A stretch of 64,000 bases of DNA from Streptomyces tuirus (lineage in GTDB: Bacteria; Actinomycetota; Actinomycetes; Streptomycetales; Streptomycetaceae): assembly GCF_014701095.1 (NCBI RefSeq), contig NZ_AP023439.1, positions 6,374,001-6,438,000 of the forward strand. The letters run 5' to 3'. Made by a program: the position numbers and the translations under genes. The notes under the pieces were generated by a model that searched no databases, had not been told where the DNA came from, and was given only the letters and a program-made list of their open reading frames with translations. Below are positions 8,288 through 17,554 of the stretch, piece after piece (position 1 is the first letter of the stretch; the number at the start of each line of letters is the position of its first letter).

Positions 8288-10384
8288 ATGCGGGCCAGGG
8301 ACGTGAGGTGGCGGGGCGTGCGGTGGCGGCGGGTCGCGAGTCAGGTGGGGCGGAGCGTCGCCGTGTGGGCGGTCTCCACCGTCACCATGCTCGTGCTCGC
8401 CGGGATCCTCCCGGACTTCCGGCTCCGCTCGGAGAACGGCGACAGCGCCACGGACATCGCCGTCACGGCGGCCTTCGGCGCCGGCGCCTTCGGTCTGCTG
8501 TCGGCCGTGGTGTGGCCGCTGCTCGTCCGGCTGCTGCTGCTCGTACCGGCGCTCGTGCTCGGGCTGCTGGTGTTCTTCCTCAACGGCGCCCTGCTGCTGC
8601 TCGCCCTGCACCTCAACCCGGCCGAGCGCGGCGCCGCCGCGCCGGAGACCGCCGTCGTGGTCGCCGCCGTGATGTCCGCCGTGGCGTCCGCGACCGGCGC
8701 CGCCCTGGCCGTGCGGGACGACGACGCCTACCGCCGCAGGCTGTACCGCCTCGCCGACCGCCGCCGCCGCTCCGGCCCCCCGGCCCCCGCCGGCCCCGGC
8801 ACGGTCTTCGTGCAGCTCGACGGCGTCGGCCACGACACCCTGCTCGACGCGGTCGGCAAGGGCCTGATGCCCACCGTCGCCCGCTGGCTCGACATCGGCG
8901 ACGGCGGCCGCCCCACCCACCGGCTCACCCCCTGGCGCACCGACTGGTCCAGCCAGACCGGCGCCAGCCAGCTCGGCATCCTGCACGGCAGCAACCACGA
9001 CGTCCCCGCCTTCCGCTGGTACGAGAAGGACACGGGCGAGGTGGTCGTCTGCAACCGCCCGACCAGCGCGGCCGAACTCCAGCGCCGTGCCGTCGAGTAC
9101 GCGGGGCACGGCGGGCTGCTCACCGTCGACGGCGCCAGCCGCGGCAACCTGTTCAGCGGCGGCGCCGAACAGCAGGCCCTGGTGCTGTCCATAGCGGCCC
9201 GCCGGCGCACCCGCGAGAACCGCTCCCGCGCGGGCTACTTCGCCTACTTCTCCGACCCGGCCAACGCGGTGCGCACCGCACTGTCCTTCTTCGCCGAGGT
9301 GGGCCGGGAGATCGGCCAGTCCACCCGGGCGCGCCTGCGCAAGCAGCGCCCGCGCGTCTCCCGCGGCGGCCTGTACCCCTTCGTCCGGGCCTTCGCGACG
9401 GTCGTCGAACGGGACGTCGTCGTCGCCGCGGTGACGGGCGACATGCTCGTCGGCCGCACGGCCGTCTTCGCCGACCTCGTGGCCTACGACGAGGTCGCCC
9501 ACCACTCCGGCCCGGCGAGCCGCGACGCGCGGAAGGTCCTCGAACGACTCGACCGCTCGCTCGCCCTGATCGAGAACGTCGCCGAGCACGCCCCGCGCCC
9601 GTACCGGATCGTCGTGCTGTCCGACCACGGCCAGAGCCCCGGCGAGACCTTCCGCTCCCGCTACGGCCTCACACTCGGCGACCTGGTGCGGGCCGGCTGC
9701 GGCATGCCCGTGTCGCGCAAGGCGGAGCGCACCCGCAGCGGGGCGGAGGCCCGCGCCGCCGTGCGCGCCGCGTTGCGCTTCCCGGTCGCCGAGGGCGGCG
9801 GCCAGCACCGCCCCGAGCCGGGCTCGCAGCCGATCGTGCTGGCCTCCGGCAACCTCGGCCTGGTCTCCTTCCCGGACGTCACGCACCGGATGAGCAAGGA
9901 GGAGATCGACGCCCGCCACCCCGCGCTGCTGCCGACCCTCGCCAACCATCCCGGCATCGGCTTCCTGCTGGTCCGCAGCGACCGGCACGGCGGCGTCGTC
10001 CTCGGCGCGTACGGCGCCGAGATCCCGCTGGCCGACCTCGACGACGACCCGGGCCCGCTCGCCCCGTTCGGCCCGGGCGCCGCCGACGCGGTACGGCGCA
10101 CGCACGGGTTCCCGCACACCGCCGACATCATGGTCAACTCCGTCCACGACCCGGCCGACGGTGAAGTACTCGCCTTCGAGGAGCAGATCGGCTCCCACGG
10201 CGGTCTCGGCGGCGCCCAGGGCAGACCCTTCCTGCTGTCCCCGCTCGGCGTCTCCACTCCGGTCGCGGACGGCGAGGAACTCGTCGGCGCCGAGCACGTC
10301 CACCGGGTCCTGCGGCGCTGGCTGCGCGAGTCGAACGGACCGCAGGTGCCGCTCAAGACCACCGAGGAGGAGCACGCCGCCTGA
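8288..10384 (+). CDS. Membrane-anchored alkaline-phosphatase-superfamily protein with holin-type N-terminus
   Basis: A 698-residue fusion. Residues 1-150 form four hydrophobic segments (VAVWAVSTVTMLVLAGILP; FGLLSAVVWPLLVRLLLL; LGLLVFFLNGALLLLALHL; VVAAVMSAVASATGAALAV), like the four-helix phage holin family. A basic linker (RRRLYRLADRRRRSG) follows. From about 172 an alkaline-phosphatase/phosphodiesterase domain begins, with metal Asp178 in VQLDGVGHDTLL, a Ser/Thr-rich nucleophile region SSQTGASQLG, and SDHG at 445-448. The ATG at 8288 follows GGAGG by 11 bases; a GTG further upstream is possible. The fusion is common in actinobacteria and is probably not a phage remnant. Substrate unknown, perhaps a surface polymer or lipid phosphate. 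Confidence 0.8.
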   Translation: MRARDVRWRGVRWRRVASQVGRSVAVWAVSTVTMLVLAGILPDFRLRSENGDSATDIAVTAAFGAGAFGLLSAVVWPLLVRLLLLVPALVLGLLVFFLNGALLLLALHLNPAERGAAAPETAVVVAAVMSAVASATGAALAVRDDDAYRRRLYRLADRRRRSGPPAPAGPGTVFVQLDGVGHDTLLDAVGKGLMPTVARWLDIGDGGRPTHRLTPWRTDWSSQTGASQLGILHGSNHDVPAFRWYEKDTGEVVVCNRPTSAAELQRRAVEYAGHGGLLTVDGASRGNLFSGGAEQQALVLSIAARRRTRENRSRAGYFAYFSDPANAVRTALSFFAEVGREIGQSTRARLRKQRPRVSRGGLYPFVRAFATVVERDVVVAAVTGDMLVGRTAVFADLVAYDEVAHHSGPASRDARKVLERLDRSLALIENVAEHAPRPYRIVVLSDHGQSPGETFRSRYGLTLGDLVRAGCGMPVSRKAERTRSGAEARAAVRAALRFPVAEGGGQHRPEPGSQPIVLASGNLGLVSFPDVTHRMSKEEIDARHPALLPTLANHPGIGFLLVRSDRHGGVVLGAYGAEIPLADLDDDPGPLAPFGPGAADAVRRTHGFPHTADIMVNSVHDPADGEVLAFEEQIGSHGGLGGAQGRPFLLSPLGVSTPVADGEELVGAEHVHRVLRRWLRESNGPQVPLKTTEEEHAA

Positions 10385-10522
10385 CATCCGGCTGCGCCCA
10401 CCCGGCCGCACGCTGCCAGAGGGCAGGTCCTCCGCGTGAGTTGAGCCGTAGTGTGATCGGATGGGGGACACGGGGCCCGGAGACGGGCCCGCACGCGAGT
10501 CCGTACGCGAAAGGAAGAACTC

Positions 10523-10951
10523 GTGGCTACCACGCGCTCCGCACACACGGTCTGGGAAGGCAACCTGCTCGAGGGCAACGGCGTCGTCACCTTCGACTCC
10601 TCCGGCGCCATCGGCGATCAGCCGGTCACGTGGGCCTCGCGCGCCCAGGAGGCGAACGGCAAGACCAGCCCCGAGGAGCTGATCGCGGCCGCCCACTCCA
10701 GCTGCTTCTCCATGGCCTTCTCCAACATCCTCAACAAGGCCGGGACGCCGCCCACCAAGCTCATCACCTCGGCCGACGTCTCCTTCCAGCCCGGTGAGGG
10801 CATCACCGGCATCCACCTCACCGTCGAGGGCACCGTCCCCGGCATCGACGAGGCCGCCTTCCAGGCCGCCGCCGAGGAGGCCAAGACCGGCTGCCCGGTC
10901 AGCCAGGCCCTCAAGGCCACGCCCATCACGCTGACCGCCAAGCTCGCCTGA
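10523..10951 (+). CDS. osmC: OsmC-family organic hydroperoxide reductase
   Basis: A 142-residue thiol peroxidase. The two redox cysteines are in AAAHSSCFSMAF (about residue 56) and EEAKTGCPVSQA (about 120), the normal OsmC/Ohr spacing. The N-terminal strand region TVWEGNLLEGNGVVTF is typical of the OsmC rather than the Ohr branch. These enzymes reduce organic hydroperoxides, usually with lipoyl or mycothiol-type reductants. The GTG start at 10523 has AAGGAAG 6 bases upstream. It stands alone and is followed by a strong hairpin. A role in osmotic or oxidative stress fits the SigB-type sigma factor 8 kb away, but no promoter match was confirmed. Confidence 0.9.
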   Translation: MATTRSAHTVWEGNLLEGNGVVTFDSSGAIGDQPVTWASRAQEANGKTSPEELIAAAHSSCFSMAFSNILNKAGTPPTKLITSADVSFQPGEGITGIHLTVEGTVPGIDEAAFQAAAEEAKTGCPVSQALKATPITLTAKLA

Positions 10952-10967
10952 CCTGCGGCACCCCTGT

Positions 10968-11001
10968 CGCGCGGGCCCGCCCACCGGGGGCGGCCCGCGC
11001 G
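10968..11001 (+). terminator. GC-rich hairpin terminator after osmC
   Basis: A near-perfect inverted repeat: CGCGCGGGCC pairs with GGCCCGCGCG, and GCCC with GGGC inside, with one bulged base and a short loop. It starts 16 bases after the osmC stop. There is no T-run, as is usual for high-GC actinobacterial terminators. Confidence 0.6.
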
Positions 11002-11073
11002 TCGTCGTCGGTTCACCACCCCCGGCCGGGGTATGAACCGGACGCCTCGAACCGCCGGGCCGGAAGGAACGCG

Positions 11074-11394
11074 ATGCTGCCGGGAACGTCCCCGAACGCG
11101 ACGGTGCTCGACTCCGCCACCCGTGACCGGACCCGCGTCCTGCTGCTGTTCAGCCTCTCCGGACGGCTGCACCCCCGGGACACCGCCCTCGGCGCCCTGG
11201 CCGACCGCTACGACTACGGCCGCTTCGCCTCCCACCTGATGACCAGCCAGGACGTGCTGCCCGTCCCGGTGCTGACCGGCTGGGTCCTCCTCAGACGGGT
11301 CCGCACCCGCTCCGGCTCGCTGCTGCCCGCGCCCGACGACACCTTCGCCCCCGTCCCGCCTCCCCGCTCGCCCTCCGGGAACCCGCGACCATGA
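11074..11394 (+). CDS. Small hypothetical protein coupled to a glycerophosphodiesterase
   Basis: A 106-residue protein with no recognised domain. The first 75 residues look globular (TVLDSATRDRTRVLLLFSLS, ALGALADRYDYGRFA), and the last 25 are Pro/Ser/Arg-rich. The ATG has GGAAGGA 6 bases upstream, and its TGA overlaps the ATG of the next gene (ATGA at 11391-11394). That good ribosome site and the coupling are the main reasons to accept it as real. No function is proposed. Confidence 0.6.
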   Translation: MLPGTSPNATVLDSATRDRTRVLLLFSLSGRLHPRDTALGALADRYDYGRFASHLMTSQDVLPVPVLTGWVLLRRVRTRSGSLLPAPDDTFAPVPPPRSPSGNPRP

Positions 11395-12131
11395 CGCCCC
11401 ACCCCGCCGTCTCCGCCCACCGGGGCGGTTCCGAGCACGCCGGTCCCGCCACCTGGGAGGCCTACGAGGACGCGATCGGGTCCGGCGCGGAGTACGCCGA
11501 GTTCGACATCCGCCGTACCGGGGACGGGGTGCTCGTCGTCTACCACGACCCCCGGGTCGGTCCCGCCGGGCCGCCGCTGTCCGTGCTCACGCATGCCGAG
11601 CTGTGCGAGCGGGCCGGGTACGCCGTGCCCGTGGTGGACGAGGTCATGGCGCTGATCGCCGGGAAACTCGTGGCCCACCTGGACCTCAAGGAGACCGGCT
11701 ACGAGCGGGAGGTGGTCGACCGGGCGGTCGCCCTGCTCGGCGCGGACGGGCTGGTCGTGACCACGCTGGAGGACCGTTCCGTCGCCGCCGTCACCCGGGG
11801 CTTCCCCGGTGTGCGCACCGCCCTGTCGCTCGGACGCGACCGCAGGGAGCTGGCCCTGGCCCGGCTGCCCGGAACCCGGCTGAGCGAGTTGTTCCCGGCC
11901 CGCCGCATCCGGGCCTGCGGGGCGCACGGCGTCGCCGTGCACCAGCGGCTGGCCAGGACGAACGTGCTGCGCGAGGCGACCCGGCACGGCCTGTTCACCA
12001 TGGTCTGGACCGTCAACGAGGACACCCTCATGCGGGCCTTCCTCGCCCATCCGCGCGTCGACGTGCTCGTCACCGACCGGCCCCGGCGCGCGGTGGCGCT
12101 GCGCGGGCCGATCACCCCCTCGCGGCATTGA
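11391..12131 (+). CDS. Glycerophosphodiester phosphodiesterase family protein
   Basis: A 246-residue TIM-barrel enzyme of the GDPD family, which hydrolyses glycerophosphodiesters to glycerol-3-phosphate and an alcohol. The catalytic signature is split as usual: AHRGGSEHAGPATWEA with the first His (about residue 9) and EFDIRRTGDGVLVVYHD with the Glu/Asp metal pair and the second His. A Lys/Glu-containing strand HLDLKETG and the C-terminal VWTVNEDTLM also fit. No signal peptide is seen, so it is cytosolic. Translation is coupled to the small upstream gene. Its stop codon lies inside the candidate HspR site of the dnaK gene. Confidence 0.9.
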   Translation: MTPHPAVSAHRGGSEHAGPATWEAYEDAIGSGAEYAEFDIRRTGDGVLVVYHDPRVGPAGPPLSVLTHAELCERAGYAVPVVDEVMALIAGKLVAHLDLKETGYEREVVDRAVALLGADGLVVTTLEDRSVAAVTRGFPGVRTALSLGRDRRELALARLPGTRLSELFPARRIRACGAHGVAVHQRLARTNVLREATRHGLFTMVWTVNEDTLMRAFLAHPRVDVLVTDRPRRAVALRGPITPSRH

Positions 12132-12156
12132 CAAGAGCGCACTCAAGTTTTGTGCT
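12127..12156 (+). promoter_or_regulatory. Candidate HAIR (HspR) operator and -35/-10 for the dnaK paralogue
   Basis: The sequence ATTGACA-N7-ACTCAAG (12127-12147) has one perfect half-site of the HspR box CTTGAGT-N7-ACTCAAG. The other half keeps TTGA, with the exact TTGA-N11-TCAA spacing. TTGACA at 12128-12133 is also a full -35 consensus, and a poor -10 (TGTGCT) sits 17 bases on at 12151. The operator would then lie in the promoter spacer. No experiment is implied; this is pattern matching to the known Streptomyces dnaK regulator site. Confidence 0.55.
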
Positions 12157-12198
12157 GGAGTGTGGGACGAGTCGTCGCCCTGGCGGAAGGGGACAGCG

Positions 12199-14082
<1,884 letters not shown>

Positions 14083-14088
14083 GCAGTC

Positions 14089-14934
14089 CTAGCGGAACGC
14101 GGCGATGTGGCGGTGGGCCCAGTCGGCGAAGGTGCGGGGCGCCCGGCCGAGGACCCGCTCGATGTCGGGGCTGATGCGCCGCTCGGCGGGAGTGGGCTCA
14201 CCCAGGATGGCCAGCGTCGTCTCCGCCACGGGTCCGGGCATGAACCGCAGCAGCTGCGCCCGGGCCTCGTCCCGGGTCTGCTCGACGAAGCGGACCGGTT
14301 CGCCGAGCGCCTCCGCCAGCGCCTCGGCGCGCTGCCGGGGCGTGCTCAGGGCGGGCCCGGTCAGCTCGTAGACCTGTCCGGCGTGTCCGTTGTCCCGCAG
14401 CGTCGCCGCGGCGACCTCGGCGATGTCGTCCGGGTCGACGGTGGGCAGCCCGACGTCACCGAACGGCGCGGCCACGGTCCGCACGGCGCGGACGGACTCG
14501 GCCCAGGCGTAGGCGTTGGAGTCGAAACCGCCGGGGCGCAGGATCACCCAGTCCAGGACCGACCCCCGTACGGCGTCCTCGATGGCCCGTCCGACGCCCC
14601 CGTGGGAGGCCGACTCCGGCCGGGTCACGACCCCCTGGGAGGAGAGCAGCACGACACGCCGGACCCCGCCGTCCCGTGCCGCGTCGAGGATCTGCCCGGG
14701 GTCCAGCCGATGGGCGTCGGCCCCGCCGTTCTGCAGGAACAGCGCCTCGGCGCCGTCCAGTACGGGGCGGAGGCTTGCGGCGTCGGTGAGGTCCGCCGGG
14801 CGGGCCCGGACCCCGTCCGGCAGGTCCGCGTCCGAGACCCTCCGCGAGGTCGCCGTCACCTTCTCCCCGGCCCCGGCGAGGGCCTGGACGAGCGATCGGC
14901 CCACGTTCCCGGTCGCACCGGTCACCACGATCAT
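14089..14934 (-). CDS. NmrA/QorB-like NAD(P)-binding epimerase-type protein
   Basis: A 281-residue atypical short-chain dehydrogenase. The Rossmann motif VTGATGNVGRSLVQ is at the N-terminus, then DLTDAASLRPVLDGAEALF, a VVLLSSQGV strand and a WVILRPGGFDSN segment, the usual NmrA order. These proteins are sensors or quinone/azo reductases that use NADPH; no specific substrate is clear. The ATG at 14934 has GGGAG 7 bases upstream; a TTG two codons earlier is less likely. It is divergent from an HxlR regulator over 105 bp, a common pairing in Streptomyces in which the HxlR protein is expected to repress the reductase. Confidence 0.85.
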   Translation of the reverse strand: MIVVTGATGNVGRSLVQALAGAGEKVTATSRRVSDADLPDGVRARPADLTDAASLRPVLDGAEALFLQNGGADAHRLDPGQILDAARDGGVRRVVLLSSQGVVTRPESASHGGVGRAIEDAVRGSVLDWVILRPGGFDSNAYAWAESVRAVRTVAAPFGDVGLPTVDPDDIAEVAAATLRDNGHAGQVYELTGPALSTPRQRAEALAEALGEPVRFVEQTRDEARAQLLRFMPGPVAETTLAILGEPTPAERRISPDIERVLGRAPRTFADWAHRHIAAFR

Positions 14935-14990
14935 GAGCAACTCCCTTGCTGCGCGGCCTTGTTGCCGATGCCGTGGACGCTAACACCCTG

Positions 14991-15022
14991 GGTATAGTAG
15001 GTACCTAGAGGAAAGTGACTAT
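14991..15022. promoter_or_regulatory. Divergent promoter/operator between NmrA-like gene and hxlR
   Basis: The 10-bp palindrome TAGGTACCTA (14998-15007) lies between a plus-strand -10 (TATAGT, 14993-14998) and a minus-strand promoter (TAGTCA, 16-base spacer, TACTAT). A wider inverted pair ATAGT (14994-14998) and ACTAT (15018-15022) surrounds it. An HxlR dimer bound here would cover both promoters. Confidence 0.55.
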
Positions 15023-15039
15023 CCAAAAGGGGTGCGCGC

Positions 15040-15426
15040 ATGGGCACGGAGACGACCAGGGCGGCGTCCGCCGCCACCGTCCCGGAACTCGCCTGCCCGA
15101 TCAGCGCGGTCGTGGACATCGTGTTCAGCCGGTGGACCACACCGATCCTGTGGACGCTCCACACCCACGGCCGGCAGCGCTTCGTCGAGCTGGAACGACG
15201 CATCGGCACCATCACGCCGAAGGTGCTGACCCAGCGCCTCAGGCAACTGGAGCGCGACGGCCTGGTCGTGCGCACCTACCATCCGGAGGTCCCGCCGCGG
15301 GTCGAGTACGAGATCAGCGAGCTCGGCCGCAGCCTCGCCCCGCTCTTCGCCCATCTCGCCGACTGGTCGGCCACCCACCTGGACGAGGTCGAACAGGCCC
15401 GCCACGCCTACGACAGCGAGAGCTAG
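15040..15426 (+). CDS. HxlR-family winged-helix regulator
   Basis: A 128-residue transcription factor. CPISAVVDIVFSRWTTPILW with its lone Cys near residue 19 is the family hallmark; in relatives this Cys senses electrophiles or quinones. The recognition helix region TITPKVLTQRLRQLERDGLV and the wing VPPRVEYEISELG follow. It probably controls the divergent NmrA-like gene and itself through the palindrome between them. AAGGGG lies about 9 bases before the ATG. The stop overlaps the convergent narJ-like stop by 4 bases (CTAG). Confidence 0.9.
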   Translation: MGTETTRAASAATVPELACPISAVVDIVFSRWTTPILWTLHTHGRQRFVELERRIGTITPKVLTQRLRQLERDGLVVRTYHPEVPPRVEYEISELGRSLAPLFAHLADWSATHLDEVEQARHAYDSES

Positions 15427-15890
15427 GGCCCGGTGGCGACCGGCGGAAGCGTCGCGCACACCGCGTCCAGGACCGTCGCGTACGGCGTCCCGAAGTCGGT
15501 GAGCTTCGAGCGGAGCTGGTCCAGGCCGTCCCGGTGCTCCGCCAGCAGCCCGGCGTTGCCGGTGCGGGAGGCGAACTCCAGGACCGCCGGCAGGAAGTCC
15601 GGCGGCTCCTCGCCGGTGGTCTCCAGACCGTGCGCGCGGTACAGCTCCTCCGAAGGCGCCGGGGCGGCCTCACGCCAGACGCTCAGGTACAGGCTGTGGT
15701 CCTGCCCGGCCTCGAACACCTCGACGTAGTGCGCGGCCAGTTCCATCGGCGGGGTGACGGCCGCGTGGTCGGCGAACTCCCTCAGCTGCGGCGCCGCTTC
15801 GCGCAGCAGCGGCAGCCGGGCACGGAAGTCGTCGTCGGGGTACATCAGGCACAGCGCCGCCGCCTGGTACAGCACCTCGAATCCGGGCAT
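15423..15890 (-). CDS. Orphan NarJ-type molybdoenzyme chaperone, internally shortened
   Basis: A 155-residue protein with clear NarJ (nitrate reductase delta) features: LCLMYPDDDF, AHYVEVFE, LYLSVW, PPDFLPAVLEFAS, GLLAEHRDGLDQL, and PYATVLDAVCATLPPV. Between LYLSVW and ELYRAHG, relatives have a longer segment containing a GDTRxRG-type motif; here only REAAPAPSE remains, which looks like an in-frame deletion. NarJ inserts cofactor into NarG, yet no narG, narH or narI is in this window. It may be a remnant of a lost nar operon or serve another molybdoenzyme, for example the formate dehydrogenase 16 kb away. The ribosome site AAGGAGGT is perfect, so it is probably expressed. Confidence 0.7.
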   Translation of the reverse strand: MPGFEVLYQAAALCLMYPDDDFRARLPLLREAAPQLREFADHAAVTPPMELAAHYVEVFEAGQDHSLYLSVWREAAPAPSEELYRAHGLETTGEEPPDFLPAVLEFASRTGNAGLLAEHRDGLDQLRSKLTDFGTPYATVLDAVCATLPPVATGP

Positions 15891-16023
15891 CGGACCTCCT
15901 TCGCGTGCGCTCCCTTGCCTGCACCGTCATGCCGACGCTAGGGGTGGGCCGGAGAGCACACCTGCCGACGGCGCCCGTACGGGTCAGGACCCGTGCCATG
16001 ACGTCAGGGCGCGGAGCAGCGGC

Positions 16024-16887
16024 TCAGTAGCGCTCGCGCCACTCCCGCAGCAGCTCCTCCGTGCGCTGCGCGGAGCCCGCCCGGGCCGTCATGTGGTCCA
16101 GCACCTCCAGATGTGCCGAGACCTCCTTGCGGGAGTCCAGGTACAGCGCGCCGGTCAGATACTCGGTGAAGACCATGTCGGGCAGTTCCGGCTCGGCGAA
16201 GCGGAACAGCGAGAAGGGGGCGTACGTCCCCGGATGCGGGCCGTCGGCGAACTCGGCGATCTGCAGGGTGACCCGGTCGCGCGCGGCGTACTCCAGCAGC
16301 TTGTCCAGCTGGTCGCGCATCACCCGGCCGTCCGCGCTCACCGGGCGGCGCAGCACCGTCTCGTCCATGATGACCCACAGGTGCGGCGGGTTCTGGCGGT
16401 CCAGGAGCCGCTGCCGCTCCATGCGCAGCGACACATGCCGGTCCACGGCCTCCGGCCCGGCGTTCGCGATGGTGCCGGACTGCATCACGGCCCGCGCGTA
16501 CCCCTCCGTCTGCAGCAGCCCCGGCACGAAGTGCGGCTCGTACGACCGGATGATCCGGGCGGCGCCCTCCAGGCTCACGTACAGGCTGAACCACTCCGGC
16601 AGCACGTCGTGGTACCGCTGCCACCAGCCCGGCCGGTTCGCCTCCTCGGTGAGGTCGACGAACGCGCTCACCTCGTCCTCCGCCACCCCGTACGCCGTCA
16701 GCAGGATCTGCACGTACGGGACCTTCAACGCGACGTCGGCCGTCTCCATCCGCCGGACCGTCGCGGGGGCGACCCGCAGCACCTTCGCGGCCTCGTCCCG
16801 GCTGAGGCCCGCCGCCTCGCGCAACTCCTGCAACCGCTTGCCCAGGACCACCTGGCCCACGGTGGGTGCGGCCCGCCGTTCACTCAC
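16024..16887 (-). CDS. XRE-type helix-turn-helix regulator with DUF5753
   Basis: A 287-residue regulator of the large Streptomyces family that pairs an N-terminal Cro/C1 helix-turn-helix (about 12-70: LGKRLQELREAAGLSRDEAA, VAPATVRRMETA) with a C-terminal DUF5753 (about 95-285: PGWWQRYHDVLPEWFSLYV, VPGLLQTEGYARAVM). Members often have a small DUF397 partner gene next to them; none is present here, so this is an orphan. The GTG start at 16885-16887 is preferred because GGGGAGG lies 6 bases upstream. Targets are unknown. Confidence 0.9.
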   Translation of the reverse strand: MSERRAAPTVGQVVLGKRLQELREAAGLSRDEAAKVLRVAPATVRRMETADVALKVPYVQILLTAYGVAEDEVSAFVDLTEEANRPGWWQRYHDVLPEWFSLYVSLEGAARIIRSYEPHFVPGLLQTEGYARAVMQSGTIANAGPEAVDRHVSLRMERQRLLDRQNPPHLWVIMDETVLRRPVSADGRVMRDQLDKLLEYAARDRVTLQIAEFADGPHPGTYAPFSLFRFAEPELPDMVFTEYLTGALYLDSRKEVSAHLEVLDHMTARAGSAQRTEELLREWRERY

Positions 16888-16997
16888 GCCACGCCTCCCC
16901 AACGCGCCCAAGCCTGTGATCAGTCTGTCACGTCCGGTCGGCGGCCTCACAGGGCTCACACCGAGAAGATCCCCGCAAACGGAGGAGCGGGCCGGGC

Positions 16998-17014
16998 ATT
17001 ACCCCGCGGGTAAT
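16998..17014. promoter_or_regulatory. Palindrome ATTACCC-CGC-GGGTAAT
   Basis: A perfect 7-3-7 inverted repeat in the 241-bp divergent region between the DUF5753 regulator and a small membrane protein gene. Its AT-rich ends stand out from the surroundings. It looks like an operator; either gene could be controlled. I do not recognise the cognate regulator. Confidence 0.45.
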
Positions 17015-17128
17015 CGACCGGACGCCGCCGGAACGGGATCGTGAACGTACCGGTTCCCGGGCCGGCGCACTCCGGCCCGGGACCCGGCTCCAGCCGCCGC
17101 ACCACGACCCGACGGAGGGTGATTCCCC

Positions 17129-17554
17129 ATGTCCGCGATCCAGCTCGCCGCACTCGCCCGGACCTCCGAGCCGCAGTCGATGCTGCGCCGCTTCCTCGCC
17201 CTGGACGCCGTCGTGACCGGCGGCAACGCGCTCGCCTACCTGGCGTTCTCCGGCCCGCTCGGCCGGCTCCTCGGTGCCGACGCCACGCTGCTGCTCGCCC
17301 TGGGCGCGTTCCTCGCCCTCTACGCGGCGGGCGTGGGCCTGCTGGCCGCCCGCAGGCAGCCGCCGGCGCTCGGCGTGCGGGCCGTGGTCGAAGCCAACCT
17401 CGCCTGGGCGGCGCTGAGCCTCGCGGCCCTGGCGCTGTGGCTCACGCCGAGCACGCCCGGCGCCGTCTGGACCGTGCTCCAGGCCCTGGTCGTGGCCGGA
17501 TTCGCCGTCCTCCAGCACATGTCCCTGAGGGCCTGTCAGGACATGAGCTCCTGA
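17129..17554 (+). CDS. Small four-helix membrane protein
   Basis: A 141-residue integral membrane protein of unknown function. Four hydrophobic segments are visible: LALDAVVTGGNALAYLAF, LLLALGAFLALYAAGVGLLA, NLAWAALSLAALALWL and TVLQALVVAGFAVLQHM. The loops are short and there is no signal peptide. GGAGGG lies 11 bases before the ATG. Its last 19 bases overlap the end of the convergent XRE gene. Similar proteins are annotated as hypothetical membrane proteins in actinomycetes. Confidence 0.75.
   Translation: MSAIQLAALARTSEPQSMLRRFLALDAVVTGGNALAYLAFSGPLGRLLGADATLLLALGAFLALYAAGVGLLAARRQPPALGVRAVVEANLAWAALSLAALALWLTPSTPGAVWTVLQALVVAGFAVLQHMSLRACQDMSS

Noticed and set aside
8288..8770. Holin-like N-terminus as a sign of prophage
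   Set aside because: The segment is fused in frame to a phosphatase domain and no phage structural, lysis or integrase genes are nearby.
8189..10984. A 931-codon minus-strand frame opposite the phosphatase and osmC
   Set aside because: Same reason: antisense shadow of two well-supported genes, spanning an intergenic terminator, with no recognisable domain.
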